Below, piece by piece: positions 39,703 through 49,279 of a stretch of DNA of 64,000 nucleotides. Made by a program: the position numbers and the translations under genes. The stretch's first letter is position 1. Every line of letters begins with the position of its first letter. This DNA is from Moesziomyces globuligerus (taxonomy: Eukaryota > Basidiomycota > Ustilaginomycetes > Ustilaginales > Ustilaginaceae). Under the pieces are notes generated by a model. It saw nothing but the letters and a program-made list of their open reading frames with translations, was not told the origin of the DNA and searched no databases. The stretch is from positions 372,001 through 436,000 of the forward strand of contig JARVLF010000010.1 in assembly GCA_030849465.1 (NCBI GenBank), read 5' to 3'.

Positions 39703-40681
39703 ATGCGATTCCTTACCCTGGCCACCTCGGCGCTCCTTGCGCTGGTGCCTGCCGCTCTCGTTGCCGCGCAGGCCCACGACACTCCCGAGCTCGGCATCGT
39801 CACCACGTTCCCCAACAACCCCCACGCGAGTAAGTCTACAGTGGCTCTCTTCCAGACCATTTCCCGATGCCCTCGAGCGCACCTATGCTGACCTCCAGAC
39901 ACTTGCCTTTCCGCTGTGCTGCAGTCGTCAAGAATGGCCAGGCCAACACCGTGGTCTTCTCGATCACCAACACGCCAAAGGAGGACCGTCTGCTGACGCT
40001 CCAGTCTGTCACTGGTGCCTTCCTCAACCCCAAGAAGACCGACGGTCAGCGAGGCCGCGTGCTGCGCAACATGACTACGACCGCGTTCAAGTCGCGTCCG
40101 CTCCGAAGCGTCGGTGGTCGCCCCGTCCAGATCCCCTTCGACTTTGTGCCCGAGTTCAAGCCGCAGGAGCTCTCGGTCGAGTTCAGCCTGCTGGTCAACG
40201 ACGAGCAGACGGGCAAGAAGCACCGCATCCACGCCTACCGCGGCTCCGTTCAGGTCGTCGAGCCTCCCAAGAACTGGTTCGACCTCCAGCTGCTCTCGGT
40301 CTACGTCATCGCCGCCGCCACCATCTCCGGCATCGCTTACCTCGTCTACTCGACCTACATCAACCCCGAGGACACCACCGCCACCGGCCCCAAGAAGTTC
40401 GAGAAGCCCGCGCCTGTGCAGCAGTCGGGCGTCCAGGACGAATGGATCGTAAGTACCGACTTTTCCGACGCGTATGCGCAGCACGACGCTTTGGTCACTC
40501 CTGCCTGCAAATGGTTGCAAGCAAAGCGCGGGATCACAGTGCGCTGACGTGACCTTTACTTCTTATTCAACAGCCTGACCACCTCCGCGCACGCAAGGGC
40601 AAGGGCAAGTCCGCGGGTGCCCTCAGCAGCGGCGACGACGAGCCCACCACCCCCAAGCGACGAGGCAAGGGCCGCAAGTAG
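39703..40681 (+). CDS. Translocon-associated protein alpha-like ER membrane protein
   Basis: Three exons, 39703-39829, 39925-40448 and 40574-40681, encode 252 residues. Introns of 95 and 125 bases have GTAAGT donors and CAG acceptors, and the first carries a CTGAC branch site. Residues 1-22 form a signal peptide (MRFLTLATSALLALVPAALV). The lumenal domain follows, starting GIVTTFPNNPHAIVKNGQAN, with TNTPKEDRLLTLQSVTGAFL and one N-glycosylation site (NMT). One transmembrane segment lies at about 165-188 (LLSVYVIAAATISGIAYLVY). The cytosolic tail is Lys/Arg/Gly-rich (RARKGKGKSAG ... RRGKGRK). This is the layout of TRAP-alpha/SSR1 and yeast Irc22. TRAP sits next to the Sec61 channel and assists insertion of some substrates. 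Confidence 0.93.
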
Positions 40682-41331
40682 GCTCTCTTCGTGCTGCAAA
40701 AGTCGATCACCTCCATTGGTTGCTCACGTAGCACCGGCGCATGGCTATGCCTGCTTCCATGCAGCGCGTTTGCCAGATCAGCCGACCTCCGCCTTCAAAG
40801 ACAATCAGCTGCGGCTCTCCGTCGCGGCACTCCACCTTACATCGTGTAAATACTTCACTCCATAGCACCTAGTTGTCGTGGCAAACGGATCCACCCGCCA
40901 GTACTGAGCCTGATCCCTCGCGAGGACGGACCGAGCCTTACGAGAGCGTTGGAAGAGTCGGCGGCATGCTGAGCCGAGGACGTCGAACAAGGAATCGGGA
41001 GATCTGGCAAGACGCGTCCGTGCACGCTGAGACAAAAGTGCCTCCACACGGCTGTTGGGAGCGTCTCCTTCCGATCCTGACGTGCTGCAGGTGCTGATCA
41101 ATTGTGCAGCTCAGGGTCCAGCAGGCACCGATGGCATGTGTTGCTCCGCCAGCTTCCCGGGAGGGAACAGCTCGGCTCTGTTGGCTGCCGTGACCTCAGC
41201 GCAGGGGGCTTGAGGAGCGAGAGCGTCCGCCCAATCGCAAGAGGCGGAGGGTGAAGGCCTCTTGCTGGGCCACCACCATCTCGTACTGCGCAAAGTGTGC
41301 TTTGAGCTCGTAGCGCCGGTCGTGAATCAGG
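40682..41331. other. Intergenic region before the NRPS-like gene
   Basis: About 650 bases contain the 3' end of the TRAP-alpha gene and the promoter of the NRPS-like gene. Both are plus-strand. Frames on the minus strand here are shadows. No clear promoter box is visible. Confidence 0.45.
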
Positions 41332-44300
41332 ATGACTTCGATATCGGTGGATCGACCGCCGTACCTGACGCTGACGATCTCGCAGGCGCTTTCGCTCGAG
41401 GCGCCGCCTGCACCCGAGCCACGCCAGCATGCTTCGGTCAACGCCATGCTCGATGCGCGCGCAGCCGCCATGCCGCATCACCCCGCCGTCGGCTTCACCT
41501 CGCTCGACGGCAAGGACTGGCGTTGCCAGACGCTCACGTACGCACAGGTGCGTGCGCTGTCGATCCAGCTGGCCGATGAGCTCCAGAAGGTCCTCCCGCC
41601 GAGGTCAGCGAACGACAAGTCTCCCAACGCAACCCCGCTCGTCGCAGTGCTCTCCCCTTCCGGCCTGGAGCTCTTCGCCCATATCGTTGCTCTGTGGCGC
41701 TTGGGCTTTGGCGTGCTCTGCATCGCTCCAGGATCGCCCGCCGAATCGATAGCCAACTTGCTCCGTCTCACCGACACGGATGTGCTGCTGTCACATGCGT
41801 CGCAGCTCACGGCGGCGCGCGCTGCCATCGATGCCGGAGGGACCGAACAGCGAGCCGAGACTGTCGAGATGCTCAGCACCGCAGCCCAGAGTGTCCCCGC
41901 CAACGGCAAGAGCGAAGGCAAAGCTCAGGAAGCATCGGGCTACGCGCAGACAGCACAGGCTGAGGATGTGCTCGTTGTCTTGCATACCAGCGGCTCGTCC
42001 GGGCTTCCGAAACCCATCTACCAGCTGCATCGCTTCTGGACCGCCTCGATGCTCTCGGCTCCTGGCCGCGACCTGTGCGCATTCACCACTACGCCCCTCT
42101 TCCACGGTGGTATGTCCGACCTGCTCCGCTCCATCCAGGCGGGCTCGACGATCTTCTTCCATCCCACCGCCGATCCGGGCGCGCTGTCCACCACGGCCAT
42201 TTGCCGCGCGATCGACGCATGTCCCGAGCCGGTCGCCTACTTTCTCTCCGTGCCCTACATCCTCGACATGCTCTTCACCGATCCGTCTGGCGACGGCGAG
42301 CGGGCACTTGCTGCCATGCAGCTCGTCAGCACCGGCGGCGCACCCTTGCCGCAGCAGCTCGGAGACGACATGGTCTCGGCGGGCATCAAGCTCGTCAGCC
42401 GCCTCGGCAGCTCCGAGTGCGGCTTCCTCATGTCGTCCTGGCGAGACTTTGGGCGCGATCGGCAGTGGAACTACCTGCGCATCCCCGACGCGCTCGGCCA
42501 GAGCATGATCCGCTTCGAGCCGCAGGATCCCGCCGCCAGCAGCGGACTTTACGAGCTCGTCGTGTCTTCCAAATGGCCGACGAAGCTCGTGGCCAACCAG
42601 GAGGACGGGAGCTATGCGACCTCGGACCTGTATTCCAAGCACGACTCGCTGCCCAATACGTGGCGCTACGACTCACGCTCCGACGACACGCTCGTGCTCG
42701 TCTCGGGCAAGAAGGCGACGGCGCCCGTGGCCGAGAGCCGGCTCAAGGCGGTCGGCTTCGTGTCGGAGGCCATCGTCTTTGGTGCCAACCGCGCGATCCT
42801 CGGCGCGCTCGTCTTTGTCGCAGCGCAGGCGGTTCCTGAGGACGGCGAATTCGACGAGGCGCTTCAGATCCAGCTTCTTCGGCAGCTTCAGCCTGTGCTG
42901 GATGAGATCAATGCGGCTTCGCCGCCGCATGCGCAGCTGGCGCTCGAGATGGTGCGGCTGCTGCCGCCGAGCGAGGCAGCCGCGATTCCGCGCGCGAGCA
43001 AGGGCTCGCTGCAGCGCGGTCGGGCGTATCAGCACTTTGCTCCGCTCATCGACCAGGTCTACACGGATTTCGAAGAGGGCCGCTCGCTGCGCGTCCCGCC
43101 GGAGGGGCAGGACACAAGCAGCGCCAAGCAGACGATCGACGGTGCCGAGCTCGTTGCCTGGCTCGTCGGTACGGTCGAGCGCATCAATGGCGCCAGGCTC
43201 GACGCGGACGCCGACGTGTTTGTGGCCGGAGTCGACTCGATCCAGTCGGCGCGCATTCGTGCAGCGGTGCATCAGCAGATCGAGCTCGGCGGCGAGCTCC
43301 TCGCGCGCAACGTCGTCTACGAGCATCCGACGCTGCGGCTCCTCGCGCGGCACATCGAAGCCGTGCGTGCAGGAACGCACGCGCACGACGACGCAGCCGA
43401 GGACGAGCGCCAACAGCGTCAACTCGATCTCATGCGCAAGCTCGTCGACAAGTACTCGAGCCCGAGTCTGGACATGCAGGGATCCACGGACGCGTCGGGG
43501 CAGCAAGACGTGGGCTCGAACGGGACAAGCGGGGAGGGGACGCTGTACGTGCTGACGGGTGTGACGGGCGGGTTGGGTGCGCAGCTGCTCGATCGGGTGG
43601 TGGCGGGGTTGCAGTCTGGCGACCGCGTCGTCTGCCTTGTGCGCGCGGCGAGCGACGAGCTGGCGCATCAGCGCGTGCTCGCCGCGCTCGAATCGCGGCA
43701 CCTCTCCAAGGCACGAGCCTGCGTCGACGCCAACGACGAGCGTGTCCGCTGCATCGGCGCCGACCTCTCGCGGACCGACTGCGGCATCAGCTCGCACGTC
43801 GGCTCTACGCTCGCGCCGGCCGCGCGCGTCGTGACGCTGCACGCTGCGTGGTCGGTCAACTTTGTCGCGGGCCTGTCGAGTTTCGAGGCGGACAACATCG
43901 CCGGGCTTGCGCACCTGCTCGACCTACACGACCTCCAGGCCCGGCGCTCTTGTGGGCACGGCTCGACGTTTGTGTTTTGCTCTTCGGTCGCCTCGATCCT
44001 CGGCGCTGGGTCGACGATGCGCGGCAGCGAGGGCGCGATGCAGGAGAGACTGTCCGAGCAAGCTGGTGATGCGGTTGCGATGGGTTATGCACGCAGCAAG
44101 TGGGTTGCGGAGCAGCTGGTTGCGCGCCGCGCGCGCGCTTACCCCGACCATCGTTACGCCGTCATCCGGATCGGACAGCTATGCTCCGATACGGTCCACG
44201 GCGTGTGGAACCAGAGCGAAGCTTGGCCGATCCTCATTCAGCTCAGCCAGCGTGTGGGCTACCTGCCTGCGCTCACGGAGCGTCTCGACTGGATCCCAAC

Positions 44301-44706
44301 CGATGTGGCTGCTCAGACGGTGCTGGAGATCGCTCTCTGTACCGATGCGTCGGCTGGTGAGGTGTACCATGTCGCGCAACCCACTACTGCTGCCGAGCAC
44401 GATGCGGCCGCCTGGTCCGAGCTGTTCGACTGGCTTGCCGGGGATCTCGACCTTAAGCTCATGCAGCCGGAGCAGTGGCTTGAGGCAGTACGCAGCTCCG
44501 AGGTCGATACACGTGGTTTGCTGGGTCTCTGGGAACGCAACTTTGCCTCCGATCAGGCGGCGGGTTCGGGTCGGGAGCTTCGGTTCGTTTGCGATAGGGC
44601 GCTGGAGACGAGCCCGGCGCTGCGCGCGTGGGGCGCGAGGGGCGTAGACAAAGACCTCATCCACAAGACCGTCCAGCACTGGCGCAGCATCGGCTTCCTC
44701 ACTTGA
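41332..44706 (+). CDS. NRPS-like adenylation-carrier-thioester reductase (carboxylic acid reductase type)
   Basis: This is an intronless frame of 1124 residues. The adenylation domain spans about 1-560. Its P-loop-like core A3 is VVLHTSGSSGLPKP at 219-228, later cores include LVSRLGSSECGF and YATSDLY, and VSGKKATAPVAESRLKAVGF follows. The carrier protein has DVFVAGVDSIQSARIR, with the phosphopantetheine serine at about 636. The C-terminal reductase is an NAD-binding short-chain type, with TGVTGGLGAQ at 742-751, a catalytic YARSK pair (Y919/K923) and RIGQLCSD near 945. There is no condensation domain. Such A-T-R enzymes activate a carboxylic acid, load it as a thioester and release it as an aldehyde or alcohol. 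It differs from Lys2 by being about 300 residues shorter, with no extra N-terminal domain. The substrate is unknown. Neighbours are housekeeping genes, so it stands alone. Confidence 0.93.
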   Translation: MTSISVDRPPYLTLTISQALSLEAPPAPEPRQHASVNAMLDARAAAMPHHPAVGFTSLDGKDWRCQTLTYAQVRALSIQLADELQKVLPPRSANDKSPNATPLVAVLSPSGLELFAHIVALWRLGFGVLCIAPGSPAESIANLLRLTDTDVLLSHASQLTAARAAIDAGGTEQRAETVEMLSTAAQSVPANGKSEGKAQEASGYAQTAQAEDVLVVLHTSGSSGLPKPIYQLHRFWTASMLSAPGRDLCAFTTTPLFHGGMSDLLRSIQAGSTIFFHPTADPGALSTTAICRAIDACPEPVAYFLSVPYILDMLFTDPSGDGERALAAMQLVSTGGAPLPQQLGDDMVSAGIKLVSRLGSSECGFLMSSWRDFGRDRQWNYLRIPDALGQSMIRFEPQDPAASSGLYELVVSSKWPTKLVANQEDGSYATSDLYSKHDSLPNTWRYDSRSDDTLVLVSGKKATAPVAESRLKAVGFVSEAIVFGANRAILGALVFVAAQAVPEDGEFDEALQIQLLRQLQPVLDEINAASPPHAQLALEMVRLLPPSEAAAIPRASKGSLQRGRAYQHFAPLIDQVYTDFEEGRSLRVPPEGQDTSSAKQTIDGAELVAWLVGTVERINGARLDADADVFVAGVDSIQSARIRAAVHQQIELGGELLARNVVYEHPTLRLLARHIEAVRAGTHAHDDAAEDERQQRQLDLMRKLVDKYSSPSLDMQGSTDASGQQDVGSNGTSGEGTLYVLTGVTGGLGAQLLDRVVAGLQSGDRVVCLVRAASDELAHQRVLAALESRHLSKARACVDANDERVRCIGADLSRTDCGISSHVGSTLAPAARVVTLHAAWSVNFVAGLSSFEADNIAGLAHLLDLHDLQARRSCGHGSTFVFCSSVASILGAGSTMRGSEGAMQERLSEQAGDAVAMGYARSKWVAEQLVARRARAYPDHRYAVIRIGQLCSDTVHGVWNQSEAWPILIQLSQRVGYLPALTERLDWIPTDVAAQTVLEIALCTDASAGEVYHVAQPTTAAEHDAAAWSELFDWLAGDLDLKLMQPEQWLEAVRSSEVDTRGLLGLWERNFASDQAAGSGRELRFVCDRALETSPALRAWGARGVDKDLIHKTVQHWRSIGFLT

Positions 44707-45220
44707 ACCGCGCTCCTCCCACGTCTAGTCAGCGTAGATGCTGCGTGATGCTGTAAGGAAAGAAGGATGCCGCTCACGAGCATCACGACGCGTGCCAATC
44801 GCTTTGAGTGTGAAGAGAAACAAGCGCTGTGTCCGTATTCGATCGTGCAATCGCGAGTGAGGCCAATGGAAGCAAGGAGGGAGCTAGGCAGTTTCAGCGA
44901 CTTTGACGTGCGTTGCTGCGGACGAGCGAACTGGGTGCCCTGCGTAGCCACTGTCCATCGATGCGTCGTTGCTTGGATCCGTGACCGCAGGACATGCGGA
45001 CGATTCCTTCGCGCTGCTCTTGCCAGCCCCTTGCCTGACTTGTTGGGTCGCACACTCGCCCGCCTCTGTATGACCCTCACCGACATCGCCCTGCGCACGA
45101 GCATCCACCTCTCAACACGCTCAGGAAATCTCATCGGCCATCGTGGGCTTGCATGTGTGTGGATAGCTTGATAATTGGGTGTTGGGCTGCATAGCTTGGT
45201 GGGCGCCTACCTCACGCCAC
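44707..45220. other. Intergenic region between convergent NRPS-like gene and PBP1
   Basis: About 510 bases hold both 3' ends. I see nothing further. Confidence 0.45.
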
Positions 45221-48200
45221 TCATGCAGTGGAGGAAGCCGCGCTGGAAGCCGGTCCTGAGTCGGCGGGGCCGGAGCGGGGCGGCGCCGCACCAGCCGGAG
45301 CCGGTGGGCCAGCATGTGGAGGCTGGCCGCCAAACTGAGGACCGGCGCCATACGGCATGGGTGCGCCTGGCTGAGCGTGGTAGTACATGTGCGGGGGCTG
45401 ACCGCCTGGTGGTGGATGCGGCTGGCCCTTCTGCTGAAGGTGCGGCGGTGGAGGACGGGGACCGCCTGCCGATCCAGGGGGCGGCATGGGCATGAACTGC
45501 GCCTGCCCGGTTGGCGGCACATTGCCCATCTGAGGGCTGTACATGTTTTGGGGTGCGCCGTGCTGGTGCAAGGGCGGCGAGAAGGGCATCTGACCCATAA
45601 ACTGCTGCGGCACTCCGCCGTACGGCATGGGCGCGCCCTGCATGCTCGGCGCCATCTGCATCGGCTGCACCATGCCGGGCTGGCGACCTTGCGGCATCCC
45701 CTGCGCTGGCGGCTGACCGCCAGGATATTGGTAAGGAGCGCCAGCGTACGGCTGGTACACCATGCCGAACGGCTGCTGGGGTGGTCCGGGTCCAGGCCCT
45801 GGGCCCGGCGCTGGACCTGGCCCGGGTGCTGGCACAGGACCCGGCCCTCCTGGTCCTGCTTGCGACGCCGGCATGGACATCTGGCCGGGATGCATGGGCT
45901 GAGGGACATGTTGGGGAGTCTGGGCGCCCTGATGCATGCCAGGCTGCATCATGCCGCCAGGACCAGCCACGTAGAGGCCGGAGCCATCGTCCATGAGGCC
46001 CCCGGGCGGGGGAACAACAAAGTGCTGACGGTAGGGCTTGCCGCTGAAAGCCCACATGGGACCGACGGCCTTGGCATCGGGCACCTTGCTGACCTTGAAA
46101 GGATTAAAGTCATCGCGAACATGCAGAGGGGCGCTCGACTTCTTGATGGTGCGATTGCCGAAGAAGGGATTGGCCGGCGCGGCTGCCGAAGTCGAGGCGA
46201 CCGGTGGCGTCGATGTGAGCGAGGGACGCGCCGAAAGGGAGGGCGTGGCCGCTGCGAGTGCAGGACTTGCAGCCGCGGGGTTGGGCGCGGCGGCGGCGGG
46301 CGTGAAGCTGGATCCACCCGGAGTGAAGGCGGCCGCATTGGGGTTGAAAGGCTTGAAGGAGCTGGCCTTGGCGCTCAGCTTGAACGAAGATGTGCTGACC
46401 GAGGAAGGCATGCCGCCCTCTGCTCTGGCCGGCGCCTTGGCTGCATCGCCGCCTTCGGTGCCGGGGCCGGCAGGCGAGACAGCTGCAGCCGCAGCCTGGC
46501 GCGCCTTGAACTTTTCGGGGTTGAAGGGCGGGATCTTGGGGATGGACATCTTCTGAAGCATGGCTTTGCTTTCGGCCAGCTTCTGTGCGTCGCGGCTGAG
46601 CTGCGCGCTCCCCGAACCGCCGGCGGGGCTTGCGACGTTGGAGGAGGATGCCTGCGCGGCACGCGTTGTGGCGGAGGAGCGGCTGGCGTCGGCCTTGGAG
46701 GCGGCGACAGCGGCCGAGTGAGCGGGCGTGGGGCTGAGGCTCTTCTGCAGGCTCGGATCGCGCGGCTTGTCGGATGCGCCGTCGGCCTTCTCCTTTTGCA
46801 CCATGTCGGCCACATCCGAGGGCATGGGCGTCTTGAGCTTGAAGGAGCTGGCCCACGACTTGAGATCGGCGAGGCGCGTGTCCTTCTCCTTCTTGGCCAG
46901 CGCTGCCTTTTTCTTCTCGAGCCGTTCGCGCTCGGAGCTGACAAATTGGCGGAAGTCACCCATGAGCGGGTTGGCGGCGTCGATGGAAGCTTTCTTGCCC
47001 GTGGCGTCCTTGGAGGATGGTTCCTGGGGAATGCTGGGGCTAGGCACCTTGACGTTGACGGTGGGCACGTTGGTTGCGACCGGAGCTGGTGCTGCAGTGA
47101 CCACGTCGGCTGGCACGGGCAGCGCCGAGGCAGCGCTTGCCGTGGCCGGGGGGGCGGCGCCATTGGACTTGGGGGCAGCTGGCTGCGGAGGAGTCGAGGT
47201 GGCGGCGGGCGCGGCTGACGAGCCTTTCTTGGCAGCGGTGGCCGCACCGGCGCCCGACTTGTTGCGAAGCGCAGGGGGAACGTAGGCGTTGGGGTTGCGG
47301 ACGACAGCGCCGTACTTGTCCTCCTCGTTGACGCCCGAGTCGTCGGCGTGGCCTCTCTCTTCGGCCATGTGCGGATTGTTGGTAGCCTGGCCCATGATCT
47401 CGCGGGCGATACGATCGGCCTCGCGCTCACGGTCGCGGAAATCCTTGCCGCTGCGGTCGAGCTTGGTGGTGTAGAGGTTCTCCTCGTAGTTGGACTTGAT
47501 ACCGAAGCGTGCCTCGTTAGCAGCGAACTGGTCCCAGGGCTTGTTGCTGCTGGCCGCGCCGCCGAGAGAGTCGTCGAGGCCGCCGCTCGCGTCGCCGGAG
47601 GAGGCCCAGGCCGGAAGCTTGGAGCTGCGATCGTCGAGGTCGGCGAGATCGGGATCGTCGGACCACTTCTGGAGGGCCCTGCCGCTTCCGAGGGGGTCGA
47701 AAGGCTTGGAGATCTCGGTGTCGGTGCGGAAGGCCTCCTTCTCGCGAGCCTCGCGCATCTCCTTGGCCTGGTCCTGCACCCTGACCTCGGCGGCCTGAAT
47801 GGATTCGAGATCCTTGGCACTGATGATGAGAGATGGCTTGAGTTGACCAAGTTGTGGCTGGGAGTCTTTGGCGTCTGCGGGAAGGATCTGCTGTGCGGAA
47901 GAGAGCGCCACGCCGAGCTCGCCGCCTTCGGTGTTGGCGGCAGAGAAGATGCCGAAGAAGTTGGCGCCTCCCTTGACGGTGACGGTGACGGGGGTGCCGA
48001 CGAGCGTGACAAGGAGGAACATCATGCGGTCGTGCATGAGCTTCTGAGAGTCGTGGTGGGCGGGGGCGGAAGCGGACGACGACACAGCGGAAGGAGGCGG
48101 GTTGGTAGCGGCAGGGCGTTGGCTAGAGGCCTTTGCGGTGGCATCGGGGGCGGGTCTGGCGCCAGGCACATTGCGAGAAGCGGTGGCATTGGCGGGAGGC

Positions 48201-48367
48201 CCGTTGCCCCACCTAGAGGGCTGTGGGGCGCCCGAGGAAGCACCACCTCGGTTGGCAGCCGTGGAGCCGCCGCGACCTCCGGCATGATGGTTGTTGGCCG
48301 CTCGGAAGCCGGAGTTGGAAGCGCCGCGCGCTGTGGATGCGCCCCTGGCGTTGCCGTTGGAAGCCAT
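45221..48367 (-). CDS. PBP1: Ataxin-2 homologue, Pbp1-like RNA-binding stress granule protein
   Basis: The protein has 1048 residues in one frame. An N-terminal Gly/Asn/Ala-rich region precedes the Lsm-like ataxin-2 domain at about 111-190 (MMFLLVTLVGTPVTVTVKGG). The LsmAD follows at about 280-327 (FGIKSNYEENLYTTKLDRSG, ADRIAREI). A PAM2-like motif that could bind poly(A)-binding protein lies near residue 675 (FNPNAAAFTPG). The C-terminal third is Pro/Gly/Gln/Met-rich and prion-like, with a Pro-Gly run (PGPGPAPGPGPGPGPP). Pbp1 regulates polyadenylation, TORC1 and stress granules in yeast. The domain order is diagnostic, and the functional details are carried over from the family. A charged segment near 470-500 (SSERERLEKKKAALAKKEKD) forms a likely coiled coil. 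Confidence 0.95.
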   Translation of the reverse strand: MASNGNARGASTARGASNSGFRAANNHHAGGRGGSTAANRGGASSGAPQPSRWGNGPPANATASRNVPGARPAPDATAKASSQRPAATNPPPSAVSSSASAPAHHDSQKLMHDRMMFLLVTLVGTPVTVTVKGGANFFGIFSAANTEGGELGVALSSAQQILPADAKDSQPQLGQLKPSLIISAKDLESIQAAEVRVQDQAKEMREAREKEAFRTDTEISKPFDPLGSGRALQKWSDDPDLADLDDRSSKLPAWASSGDASGGLDDSLGGAASSNKPWDQFAANEARFGIKSNYEENLYTTKLDRSGKDFRDREREADRIAREIMGQATNNPHMAEERGHADDSGVNEEDKYGAVVRNPNAYVPPALRNKSGAGAATAAKKGSSAAPAATSTPPQPAAPKSNGAAPPATASAASALPVPADVVTAAPAPVATNVPTVNVKVPSPSIPQEPSSKDATGKKASIDAANPLMGDFRQFVSSERERLEKKKAALAKKEKDTRLADLKSWASSFKLKTPMPSDVADMVQKEKADGASDKPRDPSLQKSLSPTPAHSAAVAASKADASRSSATTRAAQASSSNVASPAGGSGSAQLSRDAQKLAESKAMLQKMSIPKIPPFNPEKFKARQAAAAAVSPAGPGTEGGDAAKAPARAEGGMPSSVSTSSFKLSAKASSFKPFNPNAAAFTPGGSSFTPAAAAPNPAAASPALAAATPSLSARPSLTSTPPVASTSAAAPANPFFGNRTIKKSSAPLHVRDDFNPFKVSKVPDAKAVGPMWAFSGKPYRQHFVVPPPGGLMDDGSGLYVAGPGGMMQPGMHQGAQTPQHVPQPMHPGQMSMPASQAGPGGPGPVPAPGPGPAPGPGPGPGPPQQPFGMVYQPYAGAPYQYPGGQPPAQGMPQGRQPGMVQPMQMAPSMQGAPMPYGGVPQQFMGQMPFSPPLHQHGAPQNMYSPQMGNVPPTGQAQFMPMPPPGSAGGPRPPPPHLQQKGQPHPPPGGQPPHMYYHAQPGAPMPYGAGPQFGGQPPHAGPPAPAGAAPPRSGPADSGPASSAASSTA

Positions 48368-49279
48368 GATGTGAAGATTGGCGACCAGGTGAGGGGGGGT
48401 AATTGATGGACCTTGGCTACGACGAACTACCGATCAGCGTCGCATCCGCACCAGCTCGGCGTGTCCTTGGCGGGATGAGCCTACGACTCTCGAACTTGCG
48501 CTTGTAGCGAGAGAGCACGTGGATGAGAGCGCTGCGACCACACCAGCAACGGAAGCAGCGTCCGAGCTCGCAAGCCTACCTGAAGCGAGGAGGGCGCAGC
48601 GAGGGGAGGGAGCTGCGCAAGGAGCGCAGAGAGGGTAAGAGAAGGATGCGGGCAAGGAATGCCGTGACGGACGTGCAAGTGAGGGAGAGGGAAGGAGAAG
48701 ATGATGGGAGCCGTGGGTCTTTGACGCCAAGTGAGAGCGTCGATTGGCTTGGCTTGGCTGGAGAGAGCTGCAGTCCGAAGAAAGCGCGCGCCTGGCCATT
48801 CAATGTGATTGCCTGTGTGTGCGATTGGCTGCAGCTACCAAACCCTCCGTCCGTCCGTCCGCACAGACATGGCTGCCTCGCTCTGGAATCGCTTCTGTGC
48901 CGTGCGAGCGGGTAAAGTGGCTCGGCCTTCGCTCGCCCTGCTCACACGCGCACGCACACCCTCCTAGCTGGCCTTCCCCGATCCAATCGGCTCGCAGGGA
49001 AAGAGAGAGAGAAAAAAAAAAGGCATTTTCAAGGTTTCAAGTCCCAATCCATGGCCATTCCACCAAATTCAAAGTCCCTTTGCTTTTCCTTTCCTTGGAT
49101 GCCCGATCCCGGTTGAGCTAGAACCTCGATACTGGCTCGATGGCTCCCAGCGCTGCCGCAGTCTCACGAAGCTCTCATGGCAAGGACCTCGGCACGCGGA
49201 CAGGCAGACGAGTGATGGTGTACATGTACAGCAGCAGCGCAGTCCTGTAGCGTTCATAGATGGAGGGGAATGGCGCTGT
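48368..49279. other. Promoter region of PBP1 and 3' region of GEM1
   Basis: About 910 bases lie between two tandem minus-strand genes. An (GA)n/A-rich patch lies at about 49000-49021. No supported coding frame. Confidence 0.45.

Noticed and set aside
45314..47218. 634-codon plus-strand open frame
   Set aside because: It is antisense to the low-complexity half of PBP1 and has a repetitive Gly/Arg/His composition.
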